Below, one piece after another: positions 61,501 to 64,000 of a stretch of 64,000 nucleotides of DNA. Source of the stretch: a virus; IMG/VR virus record IMGVR_UViG_3300046777_002415, positions 1-64,000 of that record, one strand, 5' to 3'. How positions within the stretch are numbered: position 1 is the first letter of the stretch; each line of letters begins with the position of its first letter. The notes under the pieces were generated by a model. It did not search any database and had not been told where the DNA came from. It saw only the letters and a list, made by a program, of their open reading frames with translations. A program made the position numbers and the translations under genes.

Positions 61501-62118
61501 CAGCTTGAGCCACTTGGCAGGACCGAAGCCGTTGACACCCTTGTACCCGTCCGACGAATCGCCGACGAGCGACTTGTAGAGGGCGACCCGGTTGAAGGGG
61601 ACCTCGATGTCCTTGTCCTTGAAGCAGTCGATGAATTCGTGGCCGATGTTCAGGACGACGCTGTCCGATCCAAGCTGAGCCAAGTCGCGGTCGACGGTGT
61701 AGATCATGGAGGCCGGCAGATGCTTGGCCATCCAGGCGATCACGTCATCTGCCTCGACCGTGTCGACGACGACCTGGGTGATGCCCAAGTATTTCAGCAG
61801 CAGCTTGGTATGCTTGATGGTCTCGCTGATGGCGAACTTGAGCTCTGGCGATTGCTCGCGCTCCTTGCGGGCCTTCTTGTAATCAGGGAAGCGGGTTTCG
61901 CGGTAGAGGTTACCGCCGTCCCAGACAGCCACGACTTGCTTCACCCTGAAATCCTTCAGGATCGGGAGCAGGACGGAGTTGACGAGGTTGTCGATAGCGT
62001 GGCCGGCGGTGTTGACCGTCTTGCCAGTGATTGAGTCACGGTCACCGTCTCTGTCGGTGCCGGAGTGCAGGCTGCGAAGCGCAAGCCCACGAATATCCAG
62101 TAGGACGTAGCTGTCCAT
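58567..62118 (-). CDS. polA: DNA polymerase I, three-domain
   Basis: 1183 aa (E. coli Pol I is 928). 5'-3' exonuclease/FEN domain (about 1-300: VWDGGNLYRETRFPDYKKAR, DTVEADDVIAWM, VGDSSDGYKG). 3'-5' exonuclease with intact Asp348/Glu350 (SIDWETS). Polymerase motif A SIDWAGEELRV (Asp892), motif B RGDAKGVNFLSQYG (Arg982, Lys986), motif C IHDE (about 1109-1112). About 200 extra residues lie between exonuclease and palm (around 560-780). Replicative enzyme of the phage. GGAGG precedes the ATG. Confidence 0.93.
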   Translation of the reverse strand: MDSYVLLDIRGLALRSLHSGTDRDGDRDSITGKTVNTAGHAIDNLVNSVLLPILKDFRVKQVVAVWDGGNLYRETRFPDYKKARKEREQSPELKFAISETIKHTKLLLKYLGITQVVVDTVEADDVIAWMAKHLPASMIYTVDRDLAQLGSDSVVLNIGHEFIDCFKDKDIEVPFNRVALYKSLVGDSSDGYKGVNGFGPAKWLKLVETYGDDGLQQLQDMLTGAGYNLLKKLAESGSDPLLEMIFRDLQNWIMCWDLAILHPSLVNSKTEISGKSIYLTPKWSTALPRADKLGTLLDAVGCQDLRQTLAPFMPNPPFILDASALDDEEGTLAQARELFAESPFISIDWETSAPVTDAFIEAANGREYVDMLSSTITGAGFTFGKNLEHTFYATVDHAGNNNLPAEFIPKLIDCIPAGTPLVIQNLYFEQTIYKNQFGRDLPPAHDTKVMSSHVDEQESSGLKDMSLRILGYKQLHYHDVIEKGTAMRDYSAEHVLQYGADDPLVTAHLYEFLKLQLLLEGTWDFVRQNEFPPIYLLSDAYLAGIDIDWQELDRLRIEDQEVFDTNMARLRELLRENQTDEVLQEGIRNLLEVEREMIDAKYAAAVKAKQLEENDAKSRMAEDIAALTLKIEERVTYRDMERVEKPIDFKMTAVQFSEVFEYLGLPALEKTTNKAWVAWKEATLGLDHPDSRAERILGLIRDLVDCLHQKNCTEKPKVQRLMELCREVKVEATPDDKRYETVGSELSLSSPLQMKALLYGMLALPLRIRSFDVTEERADLGLEGGAQANEDAILTAMATDAPEGSWKREALECLLKAKKAQTRNSNFYSKYPLWQHPKTGLVHPQLNSCGTETRRMSGSSPNLMQMPKRGDGIKFRNAVIPLKGHDLICSIDWAGEELRVGAGLSRDIEMLSCYIDGNVLKTLPDWMIEQLGPKFVERFRTSELRDIHSLTAAGIAGVPYEQFEEARHDDTHPDAKSYKKIRGDAKGVNFLSQYGGGPTKLARKLICDPEIAKDYLSAKKKLYSGYEDWREKSIEQLHSQGYLTTLYGSRRHLFSKLLTNDEGMRGYLERSALNSLIQGVCADYLKVVLTALYQRKTFQRHGAQFLAPIHDELVFSCHSSKAPSLIMEVHSIMTQGIPGLPCPLWAEPSLGPNFGTQVEIGPHPTPELINYAIDKALGHAEAA

Positions 62119-62139
62119 GATGCCTCCAAGGAAAGCCTT

Positions 62140-62166
62140 CCCGGTCTGGAGTGCTGCCAGACCGGG
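62140..62166 (-). promoter_or_regulatory. Conserved-loop intergenic hairpin 2
   Basis: Perfect 10-bp stem CCCGGTCTGG/CCAGACCGGG around a 7-nt loop; transcribed loop CAGCACT. Between the 23-aa peptide stop and the polymerase ribosome site (GGAGG about 10 nt beyond). Confidence 0.75.
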
Positions 62167-62175
62167 TCGGTGGGT

Positions 62176-62247
62176 CTACTTATTCAGGTATCGCCAGGCG
62201 ACGTATCCTGAAACTGCAATTGCCAGAACGTCGAGTAGCAGGCACAT
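62176..62247 (-). CDS. 23-aa hydrophobic peptide
   Basis: MCLLLDVLAIAVSGYVAWRY then LNK. The ATG is coupled to the TerB-like stop (TGATG). Single membrane helix with a basic end. Translation is plausible but unproven; it may serve mainly to couple ribosomes into the hairpin region. Confidence 0.4.
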   Translation of the reverse strand: MCLLLDVLAIAVSGYVAWRYLNK

Positions 62248-62666
62248 CAGGCCAGTCCGTACTCTTTCGGATCCAGACGCAAAGTGCGGCAGACCTCCAT
62301 GATGACGGTGTGCTCCTCCGGCTCGATCTCACCATCAGCCTTGGCGATCGCCAGCATGGTGAGCAGAACCTCCTGCGCGTGGTCGTCGTTGTCGGCGATG
62401 TCACTGATCTCGTCCAGCATCTTCTTCTTGCCGATGCCGAAATCCGCGTCGAGGATGTTTTCGAAGCGGGTGATCGTCTTCGTGATCTCCCGGCCGCGGA
62501 AGGCTTCAAGCAGGTCATTGGCTTGCAGGAGCTTGGTCAGCTTGTCAGTCTCGGAACGCTCGATGGTTCCATCTGCTGCCGCCGTGAGCAAAGCCCCGGC
62601 GACAATGGCTTCCATCACGTTTTTGTTCTGGACTTTCTTGGCTTTGTTGAACAGGTTTCCAAACAT
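62247..62666 (-). CDS. TerB-like protein
   Basis: 139 aa. Two helical halves with acidic metal-binding loops: AAADGTIERSETDKL and AKADGEIEPEEHTVI, the hallmark of the TerB/DjlA superfamily. The N-terminus (MFGNLFNKAKKVQNK) is basic and amphipathic. Phage TerB proteins are common in replication regions; exact role unknown. GGAG upstream. Confidence 0.85.
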   Translation of the reverse strand: MFGNLFNKAKKVQNKNVMEAIVAGALLTAAADGTIERSETDKLTKLLQANDLLEAFRGREITKTITRFENILDADFGIGKKKMLDEISDIADNDDHAQEVLLTMLAIAKADGEIEPEEHTVIMEVCRTLRLDPKEYGLA

Positions 62667-62688
62667 TTTGATACTCCAAAGGAAGATA

Positions 62689-62713
62689 CCAGCCCGGGGT
62701 GCTGCCGGGCTGG
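62689..62713 (-). promoter_or_regulatory. Conserved-loop intergenic hairpin 3
   Basis: Perfect 9-bp stem CCAGCCCGG/CCGGGCTGG with a 7-nt loop; transcribed loop CAGCACC. It begins 10 nt past the stop of the gene at 62724 and lies upstream of the TerB-like ribosome site. Confidence 0.75.
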
Positions 62714-62723
62714 CTTATTGATA

Positions 62724-63482
62724 TTACGCAGCCTGATTCTGGGGCTGGTAATCACCTACTGCTTCAAACGTCCAAGGCTGGAACGTCCGGGTGCCGGTCT
62801 TGATCGGACTACCCACTCCTACCTTGGTGACTACCTGCGGGACCCTGCGGCCCTTGGTGACACCCAGTACCTTGGAGTACCCAGCAAACTTCTTCGCAGA
62901 AGTCTGTGGAATTGCCAGCATCGCTACCGCGCCGTCGTGCTCCCCGCCGATGATCATCGCCGCGGCCTCCAACGTATTCCTCACCACCGGCGAATGACCC
63001 TCTGCCTTCCACCGGGCGATGACCTGTGCAACAGGTTCACCGGCTGTGGTGACGGCGTTGGGGTTCTTGGTGATGTCCTCGTAGGACCAGACAGCCTGAG
63101 CGTCCGAACCTTCTTCCTTGGAGCGGTGGATGTACACCTTCTTCACCTGGAAAATGTTGCAGGTGAAATCGCTGCCCATCTTCTCTTCGTCGAACCAGAA
63201 GATGCCGCTGTCGAGCTTGACTCGGGAAAATGAGCCAAAGCCGATCTCGTCATCGAGGTCGTCGAAGCCGTCGTTGAACTGGGAGGCCTGGACAGGCAGA
63301 GGCTGTACCGCCGGAAGCGCATTGGCTGCCGGTTGCAGATAACCTGTGGTCTGGGGGACAGACTCCTCGTACGAGGCTACAGGAGGGAGAGGCTGCTCAA
63401 CAGGTGCTGCCGGGGCGGCAACGGTCGGGTTGGTGAGCGGGTTGGTGAGCGGGTTGACGGGCTGGTTTCTTAACAGAGTCAT
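62724..63482 (-). CDS. Replication-region protein, 252 aa, unknown
   Basis: The N-terminal 70 residues are Pro/Ala/Val-rich and disordered. A folded core of about 150 residues (GFGSFSRVKLDSGIFWFDEE; CNIFQVKKVYIHRS) follows, then an acidic/Gln tail. AAGGAG 6 nt before the ATG. Position beside helicase and polymerase would suit a single-strand-binding or annealing protein, but no diagnostic motif is visible. Confidence 0.65.
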   Translation of the reverse strand: MTLLRNQPVNPLTNPLTNPTVAAPAAPVEQPLPPVASYEESVPQTTGYLQPAANALPAVQPLPVQASQFNDGFDDLDDEIGFGSFSRVKLDSGIFWFDEEKMGSDFTCNIFQVKKVYIHRSKEEGSDAQAVWSYEDITKNPNAVTTAGEPVAQVIARWKAEGHSPVVRNTLEAAAMIIGGEHDGAVAMLAIPQTSAKKFAGYSKVLGVTKGRRVPQVVTKVGVGSPIKTGTRTFQPWTFEAVGDYQPQNQAA

Positions 63483-63612
63483 AATAGTCTCCTTGGTCGT
63501 TTACATGTGTCAGCTCTTCGACGTGCTGTCAGGCTGCTGACGTGGCCTACTTCTGGTGCTGCAGATTCGGCGTGAGTTGAATCTAACAGCACCGGAATCG
63601 GTTGACAAGAGG
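63483..63612. other. Intergenic, 130 nt, with a weak relative of the conserved-loop hairpin
   Basis: TCTG/CAGA (63552-63555/63562-63565) encloses GTGCTG, like the three strong hairpins but with only 4 bp. A TTGAC/GTCAA inverted pair lies near 63602-63616. No gene seen. Confidence 0.3.
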
Positions 63613-64000
63613 TCAATGCACAAAGCTGGCATGCACCATCACCAGGCGCTGCTTGGCGCGGGTGACGGCGGTGTACAAGAAGCGCTTGGCCTCCTCGAAA
63701 TCGTTGGCTTGCTCGAACGCCGCCACTTCTTCCACGTAGATCTGGACGGAGTCCCATTCAGAGCCCTGTGCGGTGTGGGCGGTGATGGCGTAGCCGAGCT
63801 GGAATTGGCAGTCCCTAAGCTCTGGCTGCCGGTCATGGATGCCGTCGATATGCATGTGCTCGAGGTGAACCCTCTTGCCTGCGTCGTCGACGACGTGGTT
63901 GTTGCCGGCGTACCACCAGAGTGAGTTATTGACGAGGCCAAGGTGGGCCCATGTTTTCACCGTGGCCTTGCACACCAGAGGTTCACCCTCGACCAGTTCC
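63613..64000 (-). CDS. RecD/UvrD-type helicase, C-terminal fragment
   Basis: The last 129 residues or so of a superfamily 1 helicase; the frame is open past base 64000. Motif V region YAITAHTAQGSEWDSV and motif VI FLYTAVTRAKQRLVMV are characteristic of RecD2/UvrD_C_2 domains. Probably the replicative or Dda-like helicase and the first gene seen of the leftward replication operon. Confidence 0.88.
   Translation of the reverse strand, partial: ELVEGEPLVCKATVKTWAHLGLVNNSLWWYAGNNHVVDDAGKRVHLEHMHIDGIHDRQPELRDCQFQLGYAITAHTAQGSEWDSVQIYVEEVAAFEQANDFEEAKRFLYTAVTRAKQRLVMVHASFVH

Noticed and set aside
51445-62118. Full Z-genome (2-aminoadenine) pathway
   Set aside because: Only a MazZ-like gene is visible. 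The polymerase keeps its FEN domain and there is no PurZ or DatZ in the window.

Overview
The window is the genome, or most of it, of a temperate tailed phage with a long non-contractile tail (siphovirus type). The evidence is a large terminase with a portal, an S49 protease/scaffold, a major capsid protein, a tail tube, a 3010-residue tape measure and a lambda-like tip module (M-, L-, K- and J-like proteins). A tyrosine integrase sits beside a 45-bp copy of the 3' half of a tRNA-Arg(CCT). Phage genes lie on both sides of that copy, so it reads as attP of an unintegrated genome rather than a prophage edge. The moderately high G+C, the tRNA type and the lambda-like tail suggest a gammaproteobacterial host; this is inference and the species is unknown.

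Layout. 1-4.0 kb (minus strand): an accessory/regulatory arm with a zinc-finger/HTH protein (cut by the left edge), a Rha-family regulator, several very small proteins, three terminators and an AT-rich island with a dense run of perfect palindromes. 4.05-4.19 kb: a divergent control region. 4.2-8.3 kb (plus): an HTH protein and a lysis cassette with candidate holins, a GH19-type endolysin and two lipoproteins, one of which appears to start at ATT. 8.3-15.3 kb: packaging and head genes. 15.4-17.5 kb: a DUF723-repeat homing endonuclease with its own promoter, directly after a capsid gene whose 3' third differs in base composition. 17.6-27.2 kb: a cassette of fibre and lectin-like genes containing a second (HNH) endonuclease, placed between the capsid gene and the head-tail joining genes. 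27.3-49.1 kb: head-tail joining, tail tube, tape measure and tip. 49.1-49.3 kb: attP and probable integrase arm sites.

49.2-64 kb (minus strand, converging on attP): integrase, putative excisionase, a MazZ-like nucleotide pyrophosphohydrolase, and a replication/repair operon with SbcC/SbcD (Rad50/Mre11), a Crp/Fnr-like regulator, a RecU-like PD-(D/E)xK nuclease, a DnaQ-type exonuclease, dUTPase, an HU protein, a three-domain DNA polymerase I, a TerB-like protein and the C-terminus of a RecD/UvrD-type helicase.

The most unexpected signal is a family of three intergenic hairpins in the replication operon (52374-52394, 62140-62166, 62689-62713). Their stems differ in sequence but each is perfectly paired, while the 7-nt loop is nearly invariant (CAGCACN in the transcribed strand). 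This is the pattern expected of a specific RNA element.
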